Notes: a model not told the origin generated them from the letters alone. Positions 22,742 to 33,155 are shown, counted from the stretch's first letter. The stretch: DNA of 64,000 nt from Thereva unica (GCA_949987705.1 OX465281.1:225961978-226025977); one strand, 5' to 3'. Numbers and translations: made by a program.

Positions 22742-22943
22742 TCTCATGCCCGGCTTCAAGTGCAACCTTCAACCATAAGCGGACTTATAATGGGTATAAC
22801 GGGCCTTTAACCCTGTGTTTATGGTTTGGGTTCTGACTGTGAAACCTGGGATTCAAATTACGCGCCACAATTAAAATCTCGTGATGGAATCATTTATGAA
22901 GGGATTAGAACTAAATTAATTTAAATTAATAATGGCGAATTAC

Positions 22944-23560
22944 CTTACAATAACTGGCATACGTTTCATTAGTAAGTTTTTCACCGAATGAACACCGCTG
23001 ATGCTATCTTCTTTGGCGATCGGTGAAAACTTTGCTTTGGCTTCGAGTGGCAAATTTATAATTTCGTCCTTTATGGACTTGCATTGCAGAAATTTGCCAT
23101 TATCTGTAATGGTTGTAAGGATGTCCCCGGCGTGCATTGTCTTATTAAGGTGATTGCATCGAAATGTTTCGCGCACTAAAACGCGTAAATTGCGACGTTT
23201 AGATAGCTCGAGCACGGAATCGATGCATCTGGTCGATCTGCCATCCTCGCTCAATAGTTCAAAGTAGCCAGGGTATGTTTCAGGTATGAGCACCTTGGGC
23301 CCAACATTAGTTGGCTTCCGTCCTTCCTTGATCTTTATGGGCTGGGCTAGAATCTGATATTTCTTGCCAGCGTTCAGAAAGAGCGCCGTGCTCTGCAGTG
23401 ATGGATTCGATAAGGTCGGCACGCCTAGATTCTGGTGCTGGCCCTTGACAATCTTCGCAACAGCGGGCAGTTGTTGTTTCGCAAAGTCCCTCAGATAGAC
23501 GGGAACGGCATCCCCGAATCGGGATGCGGCCAATATAATCTGGCCATCAGTTGCGGCCAT
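22944..23560 (-). CDS. sano: CABIT-domain adaptor protein (Serrano-like), first coding exon
   Basis: This exon encodes residues 1-205 and most of a CABIT domain, the fold of THEMIS and GAREM proteins. The CABIT core rule (hydrophobic-x-Cys, a spacer, then LP-hydrophobic-x3-small-x-Phe) is visible at residues 158-178 as LQC at 158-160 and LPLEAKAKF, with Ala in place of the usual Gly. The start ATG at 23560 is preceded by an in-frame TGA, so it is the first possible start. The donor after ATTGTAAG gives a phase-2 join to 16282. The three exons total 1911 nt, exactly 637 codons including the stop. Within insects the known single CABIT protein is, from memory, Serrano, which acts in planar polarity and tracheal tube size. 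That identity is likely but needs an alignment. Confidence 0.88.
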
Positions 23561-23715
23561 CGCTTTTCACGTTGAGAAACCTCGTTGCTGAGTGCACAAA
23601 CATTAATCACATATTATTGGCCGCAGGCGTCTGAATGTTATCGTCTTGATGATCTGTTGCAGTTCGGGCCCAGTTGGGACTTGGAGATCTGGCAACGGAG
23701 GTGCTTGTCCAATGT
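23561..23715 (-). other. 5' leader exon portion of the CABIT gene, with upstream open frame
   Basis: A good acceptor (CTTTTATTTCAG) ends at 23716, so transcription comes from further upstream, beyond a 5' intron. From the acceptor one frame stays open for 36 codons (including TGPELQQIIKTITFRRLRP) and stops at TAA 23605-23603, 42 nt before the ATG. A second frame is also open for over 30 codons. The first exon and promoter are not identified. Confidence 0.6.
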
Positions 23716-24498
23716 CTGAAATAAAAGAAAGGCTCCTTTAATAAAATTTATTGGCTAAAAGGACGTTTTATTTTGGTTTTATTTTTGTGTGTGGGATTAA
23801 AGTTCTGCTTTTCCTATCTTGCGGCCGTTCGTCCTGGCAAAACTTTTACGACTTATCTCGTAAAACTTGTCTTCATGCTGGGTCATAAATTTTTAGGATG
23901 GGTTAACGATTCCTTTAGATTATTAACAGGAAGAAATATTCGCTCGAGGAACATCAATTGGTTAACCATAAAATGCGACTGCGACTCAAAAGAAGCCATT
24001 CTTTGCCCTTAGGTGTATACTTCTTTGTTAAACAGGTATTTTATAGCTGGTAAATGCTTTTGTAAGCTATAAAATTCGCCTTCAAATGACTGTTAATGAT
24101 CTTAGATTAGTGAAGCTTAGAACTTGAGTCTAGTTGATGATTAATCAACGTTGATATTATAAAGTTTTAGATCTTGCCTTAGAACCAAGAATAGTACGTT
24201 TGTTATTGTCTGATAGACATATTTAAACACTTAGAAACCGGTCTAGAGTTTTTTAATTAAACTTGACCAGGAAAAACGATGATGCATTTTAACGTCATGA
24301 GATTAAGTGCATGTGAAGAAATACACGTACCGGCCGTTATATTATTAATTACTTGCAATCACTTTATCTTTAATATGATTACTTTATAATATTGGTTTTT
24401 GATATTAATTTTGCACATAAATGGAGATTTTATTGTGGAGGACTAGAGCTTAGAGTTGAGTCTAGCTCCATCATATCATGTCGAACAGCAAGCTCTAG
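23716..24498. other. Upstream intron or intergenic sequence; no gene seen
   Basis: AT-rich, with only chance-length open frames. Confidence 0.4.
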
Positions 24499-24978
24499 TT
24501 TTTTTTTATGTGGTAGACTAGAGGCTTAGGGAAAGCCCATTTGTACTGTTCGACAATCTATTTTTCGTATAGAATGTCGAACAGCAGCTCTAGCCGGAAG
24601 ATAGAAAGTAGAAAGAGAAACACAGAGAAGTAGGAAGGAGCTGGCACAACCTAGCCGCGATATTTTTATTCCACCTACTTCCAACCATTTCGCGACTATG
24701 GCATCGGGGCATTTGAGAAACAACTCGCTGGAGTGTTATGTCTCCTGAAACGAGTTGAATCTCATCAGCCAACCGATGACATGCACTTGGTGGAGCGGGG
24801 AAGGACTAGCGAAGACTATGACAGGAGGAATCAGGAATGTAAAGAGGGGAGAAGAAAGAAGGGAAGTTATGTGGGTGGGAAAGTGGAAAAGGCGAAGGAC
24901 CGTGGGGCTGGCCGGGATTCGAACCCGGGACCTCTGGGATAGTAGTCAGGCGCCTTACCTCTAGACCACCGAGGCCCC
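24499..24978 (-). mobile_element. tRNA-headed SINE, copy 2
   Basis: This copy is complete and close to copy 1 over its whole length. The head at 24978-24903 has B box GGTTCGAATCC, and the tail ends CACATAAAAA with poly-T at 24499-24507. CTAG lies at both outer edges and may be part of the target duplication. A GAAAGGAATGAAACAACGT duplication follows just outside, at 24981-25033. Confidence 0.85.
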
Positions 24979-26380
24979 CTAGAAAGGAATGAAACAACGT
25001 CATTCCTAGTTAGAAAGGAATGAAACAACGTAACGTATCAAAATACGGACGATCGCAAAGGATATTACTTTCACACTTATATTTACAGGCAATGACAAAA
25101 GTGTGGTTTGAGAATTCTTGTAAAGAGGGAAGGGACTAGGAAAGGATGTTTTTAAGGTATTGCGATGAATCGAACTTCAACCTCTGTAAAGAAAAGGAGG
25201 AACCGCAATGACGTTCCTCTCTAGAAAACAAGCTGACCCAGATATCCGCTACTCTGCCCTAAACTTGTGGACCCACCTGAGAACCAGGGCAAGGATAGCC
25301 GGAGCAGAATTGGGGATCCCCATGGCACACACCCTAGCCCCGCTTTTGCGATCTCCGTTCCAACAGATCGAAGGCAGGACTGTGTTCAGGTTCCGGGAAA
25401 CTCGAACTGTCAAGCGTAAGCACCAAGTCACTGGGTAGACTGCTGAACCTGTTTAAGCGGTCTTGCCTACAAATATGAGCTATAGGGGTGTAGTACATTA
25501 GCCCAAACTAGTGGTCGCGATACTTTTGGACCCAAAACATCACTAAGAAAAAGATATTTCTCTATGTAATAAATGGAAGTAGAAAAATAAAAACTACCGC
25601 CAAAGAGGAGTGGATTTTAAAGCGGAAGATCAACTATTGATATTTTTGGAACAAAATTAAGATTTTGTATTACCAGTCTGTCATGTCGTACAAATCGTGG
25701 GGAAATATTTAGTCGGAAGCTTAATCCGCTTCATATCGTATTGCATGCAGTACGCACTTAATTTGGCTTCCGGCTGGCGCACCAGTATAGATACGACTTC
25801 AAACCCGTAAAACATTTTTGGGTAATATTTAAATTTAAACGAACTTTATTGAGATTGCGAGAAATGATTTTCGATGGCAGCATATTAGTCTTATCACAAC
25901 AAGCTAAATACTTAGGGGTGACATCAGACGCCAATAACATTGGAACCGAAACATTGACAATCTGGCTAGCAGCTCACGAGGATCTCTGTGAGTCTCTTGT
26001 AGAGCATGCAGGTATAGCCAAAAATAATGTAAGCAGCAGTAGTTCCGTAGCACAGAATAAAGTTAAATAGTTTTATTACATATAATTAAGTAAGATTTCA
26101 AAGAGTAACCTGCCTTTCCATCTGTAGGGGCTATTCGCACCTTCCCGACTACAGGGCTTGAGATTCCATTTTTCTCATATCATCACTTATAGGGTAGAAT
26201 CGAGTACCGAGTACAATTTGCATTCAAGTCAGAATTTAAGGTAACTGTAAGTTTATCTAAGTCGTGACGCTTTACACATACATATATATATGTATTTGTA
26301 TGCCTCAATTTGTTTGGGATCGTTTACATCCCAAATGCCAAATGGAAACGAAAATTGGAAATCTTTCATCCCACAGTTGT
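24979..26380. other. No gene recognised
   Basis: The open frame at 25208-25438 (76 codons) has no recognisable motif. The rest shows nothing. Confidence 0.4.
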
Positions 26381-26382
26381 TT

Positions 26383-26445
26383 CAATCGACCTCTGCATAC
26401 ACAAATTTTTGTAATACTTGAATTTTTGTATGAAGAGGTCGATTG
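26383..26445. repeat. Inverted repeat (hairpin)
   Basis: Arms CAATCGACCTCTGCATAC and its inverse GTATGAAGAGGTCGATTG enclose an AT-rich loop of about 20 bp. Confidence 0.7.
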
Positions 26446-26456
26446 AAGCAGCCTAC

Positions 26457-26502
26457 GTGCTACCAGCGAGCAATAATAATTATTAGTGCTCGCTGGTGCT
26501 AC
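26457..26502. repeat. Inverted repeat (hairpin), adjacent
   Basis: Arms CCAGCGAGCA and TGCTCGCTGG lie around a palindromic AT core (TAATAATTATTA), only 11 bp after the previous hairpin. Confidence 0.7.
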
Positions 26503-26578
26503 TACCCCAGGTCATTTAATGGATGGACCATTCCTTTGCTATTATCGAGGCCGAAAAGCCTGCAATGAAAAACCATGG

Positions 26579-27001
26579 CATGAATTCAGGGCCGGATTGG
26601 CCTATGTCCCATTCGTGTAAATGCTCGAAGGGCCGGTGGTTCAGAATTTTTTTTTGTGAAAAAACCGAAAGTTTCGCAATAATTGTGACTACGCTCATGA
26701 AGACCTGCTCGAATTTGGCCTTTCATCTTCCTGAGAGAAGTATTCCTCGGGCCGTATTGCACGGGCCGGTCCAGGGTCCATAGGCTCGAGAAAGTACTGC
26801 ACAGATTGTGATATAGCGCACGGTGAACGCAGTGCGATTGTTGCATGGATTGTACAGTATTTGCTCGAAAATTTATATTTCCTATGGACCTTATATGCAA
26901 TAGGCGCGCACCGTCCCCTACCTTTTTATATATAAAATTTAGGCCAGTCCCTACCGAAATGCTCGCCGATAAGAGGGGGCCAATCCGTCTCTACATGACT
27001 T
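26579..27001. mobile_element. Non-autonomous hAT-type element, 407 bp
   Basis: The left end CAGGGCCGGATTGGCC (from 26587) is the inverse of the right end, with about 12 of 16 matches. The flanking octamers are CATGAATT and CATGACTT, which differ at one base. The 8-bp duplication and CAGGG start fit hAT. There is no transposase. Confidence 0.7.
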
Positions 27002-27117
27002 CAATGCAACAAATATTCAGCGGAAAAGGATCTCGGCGGTTCAGTCAAGCTGTCCTCGAATTATAATTTTTTTTTGAAAAGGAACGCAATTTTCTGCTAT
27101 TAAATTCAGGATAATAC

Positions 27118-27410
27118 AGGTGATCACTCCTCAGTACCAGCTACAAAACCTTCACAATCCTTGTGAAACAAAAACTAGAACCTATAGTGGAAGGCCTTAT
27201 AGGAGAATATCAAGCTGGTTTTAGGACAAACAGGTCAACATCGGACCAACTACTGCCCTTAAGGCAAATTCTGGAGAAAACCTGGGAAAGAAATGTAAAT
27301 GTATACCAGATATTTGGCGACTTTCAACAGGCATATGACTCAATAAACAGAGAGAGGCTATACGAGATCTTATAAGAATTAGGAGTCAGGAGGGCAACAA
27401 ATAGCTCACT
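27118..27410 (+). mobile_element. RTE-like LINE copy 2, left part
   Basis: The plus strand encodes KQKLEPIVEGLIGEYQ, TNRSTSDQLLPLRQ and FGDFQQAYDSINRE, the same polymerase region as in 12000-11750. It is cut at 27410 after ATAGCTCACT by a nested LINE and resumes at 30683. A stop interrupts it just before the junction. Confidence 0.9.
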
Positions 27411-27436
27411 TCTTCTTCTTCTTCTTCTTTGATCCG

Positions 27437-28921
27437 TTAGCTGGCGGTCCGAGCGGGACGTCCCCGCAACGGATACGCTGCTGTCGGTGCCGCTGGGTCC
27501 CGAATTCTATTCACGATTCGCTTCCATTCTTCTCGGGTTTTGGCGGTGTCTCGAGCCTCGGTAACTGATAATCTTTGATTCTTTAGGTCGCCCTCGATAT
27601 TCTTTAGCCAAGTTTTCTTCGGTGCCAATCGCTGGATTTTCCAGTCTGCGGGACGGTCTCGTCAGAGAAGTTTACGTGGCAAGCGGTTATCATCCATTCG
27701 GCAAACATGTCCAAACCACCGTAGTCGACCTTTTTGCATTTCTTCTTCGATCAGTGTTTGCTGATCGCATCTTTGTCTGACAACCTCATTTCGAAGGCGA
27801 TCACGGAGTGAGACACGGAGGATCTGCCTCAAACATCGCATTTGGAAGACCTCGAGCTTCTTAACGTCCGATTTGAGCAGTGTCCACGTTTCAGATCCAT
27901 AAAGAAGAATCGGAAGAATCAACGTTCGGTAAAGACGTAGTTTTGTTTTGATGGAAATATTTGCTCGTTTCCATATGCACCAATGGAGCGAGGCGAATGT
28001 TGCTGTTGCCTGGCCGATACGGCTGTGAACGTCGGCCGTCGATGCTACTTTCGTTTCCTCAACCAATGATCCCAAATATTTGAACCTTGGAACCTGTTCG
28101 ATTTGGGTTCCATCGAGGTGAACACTGGCTCTTGATCCATCCGTTGTGAGCACTTTGGTCTTTTCCGCATTGATTTTTAACCCGTATGATTGGGCGATGC
28201 GGGAAATATCGTATAAGATGTCCGTTGCTTCGGCATCCGTGTCGGCGAAAACAGCGCTATCGTCGGCGAACATTAAGTCTGTTACGAAGTTGTTGTCGTC
28301 GTATTGAACTCCGCGTCGTCCAACGAATGCTTCACGCATAATCGCGTCGATCACAACGTTGAAGAGAAGTGGCGAAGCGACGTCTCCCTGTCGGACACCC
28401 GTCTGAATCGGGAACTCCTCGGATAAGTCGTTTCGAATACGAACGCTGCTGGTTGAGCCATCGTACGACGCTTGGAGAAGTTGGATGATTCTCAATGGCA
28501 CGTGTTCGGTTACCAATACTCTCCACAAGCTGTTCCAATCGATGCAATCGAAAGCGGATTTGAAATCGATGAAAACGACGACAATGCGTTTGCCGCAACG
28601 AATTCTTTCTTCCATTAACTGACGGAGGGCGAATATTTGATCAATGCATCCTCGATGTGGTCTAAATCCCGCTTGTTCCTCCCGGCTCGTTTGCTCTCGA
28701 TGTTTCTGTAGCCTCGATTGTATTATTTTCGTAAATACTTTACCGACGATCGAAAGAAGGCTAATACCGCGATAATTCATGCATTCCCGACTGTCGCCTT
28801 TCTTCAAAATTGGGACAACGATCGCTTTCTTCCATACCGAAGGGACACGATCCGAATGCCATATGTGTGTTATGAGGACATGAAGTCGTTGTGATAAGAC
28901 ATCACCTCCAGCTTTGATCAT
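27437..28921 (-). pseudogene. Reverse transcriptase of the nested LINE
   Basis: The frame contains IVVPILKKGDSRECMNYRG, SREEQAGFRPHRGC, VVVFIDFKSAFDCIDW (first catalytic Asp), TGVRQGDVASPLLF and LMFADDSAVF (FADD catalytic box). The C-terminal part has YGSETWTLL and RLRWFGHVCRMDDNRLPR. A TGA near 27664 follows RKLL; the same frame then runs on as DRPADWKIQRLAPKKTW to 27437. The fusion with the upstream endonuclease is broken by a single-base loss. RTE/nimbus-like elements have this layout. Confidence 0.85.
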
Positions 28922-28938
28922 CTCGGCGGTTACTTGGT

Positions 28939-30588
28939 CTATTCCCGGCGCTTTCCATTTTTCAGCGATTTGATTGCTGTCTTCACCTCGATAATTGTTG
29001 GTTCGGTATCGAGAAACTGATTCATCGGCTGTTCGATAATCGGTGGTTCGGGTGCTGGACCTTGCGGCGGATCGTGGTTATACAGCTGGTGGAAGAATGC
29101 TCTCCACCGCTCCAGGCGTTCATGGGCAGAAGTCACAAAAGTTCCATCCGATTTTTTGATGTTGTCGTTTGTTGATGTTGTTTTGCCGCCTAACCGGCGG
29201 ATTGTCTGGTACAGCGACCGGTACTCGTGCCTCGACGCCGCTTTTTCCATGTCGGCCGCAACGTTATTACAGTACGCTTCTCGTTCCAATTTCATTTTCT
29301 GCCGAACTTCTTTGTTCAATCTTCGGTATTCCTCAAAGTCGACGTGTTTCATGCGCTTCCGCTGATCGACGAGGTCCAGACAGCTGTCCGAGATCCATGG
29401 CTGCGTCCGTTTACGGATAGTTGGACACAACTCCATTGCACACTCCACAATAGACTCCGACAATTGCCTTTCTTCTACATCGATATCGTCCGGTATTGCG
29501 AGCGCCGCGAATTTGTTGGACAATGCCATCTGAAACTCTCGCCCGATGGCCGGGTCCCGTAGGCACGCCCAATTTTTCTTGGCTGGTGGTGGCTCCGTTT
29601 TCTTCGCTCTTTGCAGTCGCATCTGCAATTTCGCTCGAACAAGATAATGGTCCGATCCGCAATCGGGTCCACGCATTGCACGTACGTCTTTAAGCGTCGA
29701 TCGGAATCTTGTGTTGATCAAAACGTAGTCTAACATCGCCGAGTCTTTGCCGGATGGATTTCGCCAGGTGAGTTGGTGTTTGAGTGGATGGCGGAAAATG
29801 CTGTTGCCAACGATCAAGTTGTTTGACGATGCGAATGAAAGCAGGCGTAAGCCGTTGTCATTAATTACTCCGTGTCCGAATTTGCCCATGGTTTCTTCCC
29901 AGCCGGTTCGATCTACTCCTGAATGTGCGTTGAAATCCCCCGCGAGAATTATTAATTCGGTTTGAGGTATCATATCCAGCGTCTGTTGAAGCTGATCGTA
30001 AAATTCGTCCTTGTTCGTGTCCGTGCTGGTCTCGGTTGGCGCATAAACGGATATGATATGGGTCTTGATCGTTCCACTGATGGTTATAACCGCCAAACGC
30101 TCGGATATCGGTTGGAATGCGATAACGCTGCTGGCAGCCCGTCGGTCGACCATAAAGCCGACGCCGGCCTCTCTTTTCTCACCACCGGAATAGTAAAGCA
30201 TCATCGTTTCGTCGATTGTTGGCGGGACGATTGTCAATATCCCGGATCCGGTAAGCCGTAGTTCCGATAGCGCAGCAATTGATATTTTGCATTTCAACAA
30301 TTCCATTGCTATGATTTCCTTTTGACCAACGTGATGTCCTGTTCGTACATTCCACGCAGCGAATTTTAGTTCCCTTTTCGGTGTGACTAATTTGGGTGTT
30401 CGGCCAGTAACCCACTTCTCACCAGCATCCCTGGTCCCCAGTGCTGGCGCATCGGCTGCCCCGGATGCAGTAGCATTGTTTCGGCCAGTAACCCACTTCT
30501 CACCAGCATCCCTGGTCCCCAGCGCTGGCGCATCGGCTGCCCCGGATGCAGTAGCATTATTTCGTGAATGGTTAGTTCGTGTATCCAT
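28939..30588 (-). CDS. Endonuclease part of the nested LINE
   Basis: This is an open frame of 549 codons from ATG at 30588. After a short head, residues 9-35 are repeated exactly as residues 36-62 (81-bp tandem duplication). The apurinic-type endonuclease follows: FAAWNVRTG near 75, ALSELRLTG, ISVYAPTETS, LAGDFNAHSG near 220, MLDYVLINTR and CGSDHYLVRAKL near 310, covering the catalytic Asn, Glu, Asp, Asn and His positions. A Lys/Arg-rich linker leads to the reverse transcriptase. Insect genome annotation often labels such domains craniofacial development protein 2-like. The enzyme nicks the target DNA to prime reverse transcription. Confidence 0.88.
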   Translation of the reverse strand: MDTRTNHSRNNATASGAADAPALGTRDAGEKWVTGRNNATASGAADAPALGTRDAGEKWVTGRTPKLVTPKRELKFAAWNVRTGHHVGQKEIIAMELLKCKISIAALSELRLTGSGILTIVPPTIDETMMLYYSGGEKREAGVGFMVDRRAASSVIAFQPISERLAVITISGTIKTHIISVYAPTETSTDTNKDEFYDQLQQTLDMIPQTELIILAGDFNAHSGVDRTGWEETMGKFGHGVINDNGLRLLSFASSNNLIVGNSIFRHPLKHQLTWRNPSGKDSAMLDYVLINTRFRSTLKDVRAMRGPDCGSDHYLVRAKLQMRLQRAKKTEPPPAKKNWACLRDPAIGREFQMALSNKFAALAIPDDIDVEERQLSESIVECAMELCPTIRKRTQPWISDSCLDLVDQRKRMKHVDFEEYRRLNKEVRQKMKLEREAYCNNVAADMEKAASRHEYRSLYQTIRRLGGKTTSTNDNIKKSDGTFVTSAHERLERWRAFFHQLYNHDPPQGPAPEPPIIEQPMNQFLDTEPTIIEVKTAIKSLKNGKRRE

Positions 30589-30682
30589 GCGGTTTCTTGC
30601 CTAGTTTTTACGATCGACTCGGCAGGTCGACAACCCTCCTCCTTTCACACCCTGGACTTGGGACCAGACGAAGGCGGAGTTA

Positions 30683-31855
30683 CTCACTGGCGAAGGTAAG
30701 GATCCAAAATGCTATAACAAAAGAGTTCGAAGCACGTCAAGGACTTAGACAAGGAGATGGACTGGCCCCATGCTTTTCAACCTTGTCCTAGAATGGATAA
30801 TAAGGAAAACGTCAGTCCAGAGAACTGCATCAATAGCTACACAGTAGGTGCAATTACTTGGATATGCGGATGACGTGAAAATCGTGGGAAGGTCCTTTTT
30901 GTCAGCAAAAGAAGTCTATGTCGAATTAAAAGAGGCGGCAAAAGACATAGCCTTGAAGATAAACAAGAAAAAACGAAGGAGATGCAACAATCCAGAGCAA
31001 GAAGATCTAGAATGGGAAGAAATATAACCATCGACAACATAACCTAGTAGTAGTCGATAAAACAGTGTAACTTGGGTCTACAATCACAAAAAGAAACGAA
31101 GAAGAAGAAATAACCAGACGAATACTACTGACTAATAGAGCCTTTCATGCCCACAAACAAATACTACACTCTAGATTAGTGCACAGGAAAACGAAACTCA
31201 CTCTACAAAAAAGTAATACGACCAGAACTGTGTTGTGGTAGCAAGACTTGGACTATGACCCAGGACATAGAGGAACGAGTCAACAGGTTTGAGAGAAAAA
31301 TTCTTAGATGCATAGGCCTAACCAGAGAGAATGCTAATATGGCGAAGAAGATACAACAACGAGTTGTATGAAATTTTTGACGACCCACAACTCTCAACTT
31401 TAATAAAAATTAACAGACTGAGACCAGTCGGCCACGTAGTCGGGATGGAGGTCAATCGTATCCCAACACGGCTTATGACATCAGGAATTTCGGGAAATAG
31501 GCCAGTAGGTAGACCTAGGAGGAGATGGATAGACTTTGTGATCGTGATGAGCAAACGCAAGAACAAGACAAGACTAATCTAGTCTTGTTCTTGTTCAGTT
31601 TGTCTTGTTCTTGTTCTTGCAAGGATAACTAAGTCTTGTTCTTGTTCTTGGTCTTGCTAAATGTGCAAGAACAAGACAAGACTGCAAGAAGAAAGCCATT
31701 TTTGCTCATCACTACTCTGTGACGGCTGACGCAAAAGCAAAGATCAACATCCGGAACTGGAGACTGCTGCAAGGGACCGTAAAACTTGGAGAAATGCCCT
31801 AGAGGAGGCTAAGGCTCTATTTAGGCTGTAGCGCCATTGGATGGATGGATGGATA
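30683..31855 (+). mobile_element. RTE-like LINE copy 2, right part
   Basis: This part resumes with AKVRIQNAITKEFEARQGLR, then has YADDVKIV-type, RRRYNNELYEIFDD and GRPRRRWIDF segments in broken frames. It ends in a (TGGA)n tail at about 31842-31855, like copy 1. A 173-bp element interrupts it at 31542-31714. Confidence 0.88.
31534..31722. mobile_element. 173-bp hAT-type MITE, copy 1
   Basis: The insertion at 31542-31714 splits the RTE-like frame between WIDF and the TADA region. Its end is TAGTGATGAGCAAA (left copy with TC in place of TA) and its inverse TTTGCTCATCACTA. The octamers CTTTGTGA and CTCTGTGA flank it. The interior is made of (T)CTTGTTCTTG units in both orientations. A second copy lies at 54109-54292. 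Confidence 0.85.
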
Positions 31856-33150
31856 GGTTGTTGTTAATGATCTAAGGATTATCCTCGTTGATGTATGCAA
31901 ACCTTAGTCAGAACGCAGTTTTGGATAGAATGCTGTCACGCAAAGGAAATATCTTGGGATCGGTTAGTTGATTCTACATTAAATGACCCAAAAAAATAAT
32001 CTATCTAGCTGCTGTGACAAAACAAAACTTCTATGATTATAACAGATATACAATACTATTAGTACTACCTCATTTCCAGCAAGGAGAGGAAATGAGTTAC
32101 TACTAATAGTATGTTTATGTCAAATTTGAAGAACCTCCGTCTTCTTCAATATTGCACTGATGCACAAATGCTTGACTTTTATATTGATAGATGAATTTGA
32201 GTCGTTTGGTGAAGTACCACTTAAGTCCCAACAACTAAGTAATCATCATGAAGAAACCATGAGCATAATTACATGTGGTAAAGAAAATTATACAAAAATC
32301 ACTTTTCTTTCGTGCCGCTTTCTAAACCAGTCTAAGCGACCTTCTTACATAATTCAATCTCGGGCTGTGTTTTTTTCCCAATTGAAATGATGAAAAATAA
32401 AAAAAAATAAATAAATAAAGAAAAAACAAAAATAAAACTCCTCCAGCATATAAACGACGTCAACATCAGATGGGCAACAAATGAACTCGAACATGGTCAT
32501 GCAACCTGCCCTCTGATTCAATTATGCACTGGGTCGTATGACTGGCTCTTCATCTTATGCATTTTCCTCAAGATTACCGCACGAACATTACCAACCTGTC
32601 TACCTGTCATAGGGTACAGCGTGCCTAGTTTGTAGCCAGTTTACATGTTTATAGGCTAAGTGCAATGGAACATTAGGAACGGAAATTGATATAAATGCAC
32701 GGTGCATGATTTATTCATATAAATGCAGCCGGTACATCGCCCTGTATAATATTACCGGAGGACTTGTTTGGCTATCTCGGCACGATGCCGTTGCTAGATC
32801 CCTTTAGTGTATATACATACATACACACAGTATACCTGGTGGCTTCAGGTGGAATTTCCTTTTTTGTCTCTCCTTTGAACATGTGCACGAGACCAGACTT
32901 TAATCTCATCCCCAAGAGTAATAGCGACAGCAAAGCTGCATAAATGGAAACGCTTTAAAATATTTCTTTATCAGAAGCGGAGAATATTTTTCAAAATGGC
33001 AATTCGTTGGCTGCTTTTACTTCGAAAAAGTCCAGAACAATTCTTTTGCCCGCGAGTTTAATGCGCTAAGCACGAAATGATAAACGACGGCGCTTTTAGC
33101 TCGGGCAACAGATCATCAATTCTAGGATTTTGCACTTTTTTCCCGTTCAT
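31856..33150. other. No gene recognised
   Basis: Contains the hairpin at 32053-32112 and an A/T-rich low-complexity tract at about 32390-32440. Nothing else is supported. Confidence 0.4.
32053..32112. repeat. 60-bp near-perfect hairpin
   Basis: Arms ATACTATTAGTA-TACCTCATTTCC and the inverse GGAAATGAGTTACTACTAATAGTAT enclose a loop of about 10 nt. It has pre-miRNA-like dimensions but could equally be a tiny foldback element. Confidence 0.65.
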
Positions 33151-33155
33151 CGTTC

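Larger units (their letters stand above)
16283..22943 (-). other. First coding intron of the CABIT gene (6.7 kb)
   Basis: The donor is AG|GTAATT at 22943 and the acceptor TATTTCAG is at 16283. The exons join in phase 2, so no further coding exon is needed. The intron has collected several mobile elements, listed separately. The 21061-22620 part shows nothing recognisable. Confidence 0.8.
27405..30688 (-). mobile_element. Nearly intact 3.3 kb LINE nested in the RTE-like copy
   Basis: The insertion covers 27411-30682. CTCACT lies at both edges (27405-27410 and 30683-30688), a 6-bp target duplication, and the host RTE-like frame resumes exactly after it. On the minus strand the element has a complete endonuclease frame, then the reverse transcriptase, and ends in an (AAG)n tail (27411-27428). 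Only two lesions are visible: one lost base between the frames near 28945 and a TGA in the C-terminal part near 27664. Confidence 0.9.

Noticed and set aside
24903..24978. tRNA gene at the right end of the SINE copies
   Set aside because: The B box and T-arm are perfect but the acceptor stem and anticodon arm do not pair, and the same head recurs attached to the same body. It is a SINE head.
28939..30588. Host craniofacial development protein 2-like gene
   Set aside because: The frame sits inside a LINE with target duplication and is followed by its reverse transcriptase; the similarity is to LINE endonucleases.
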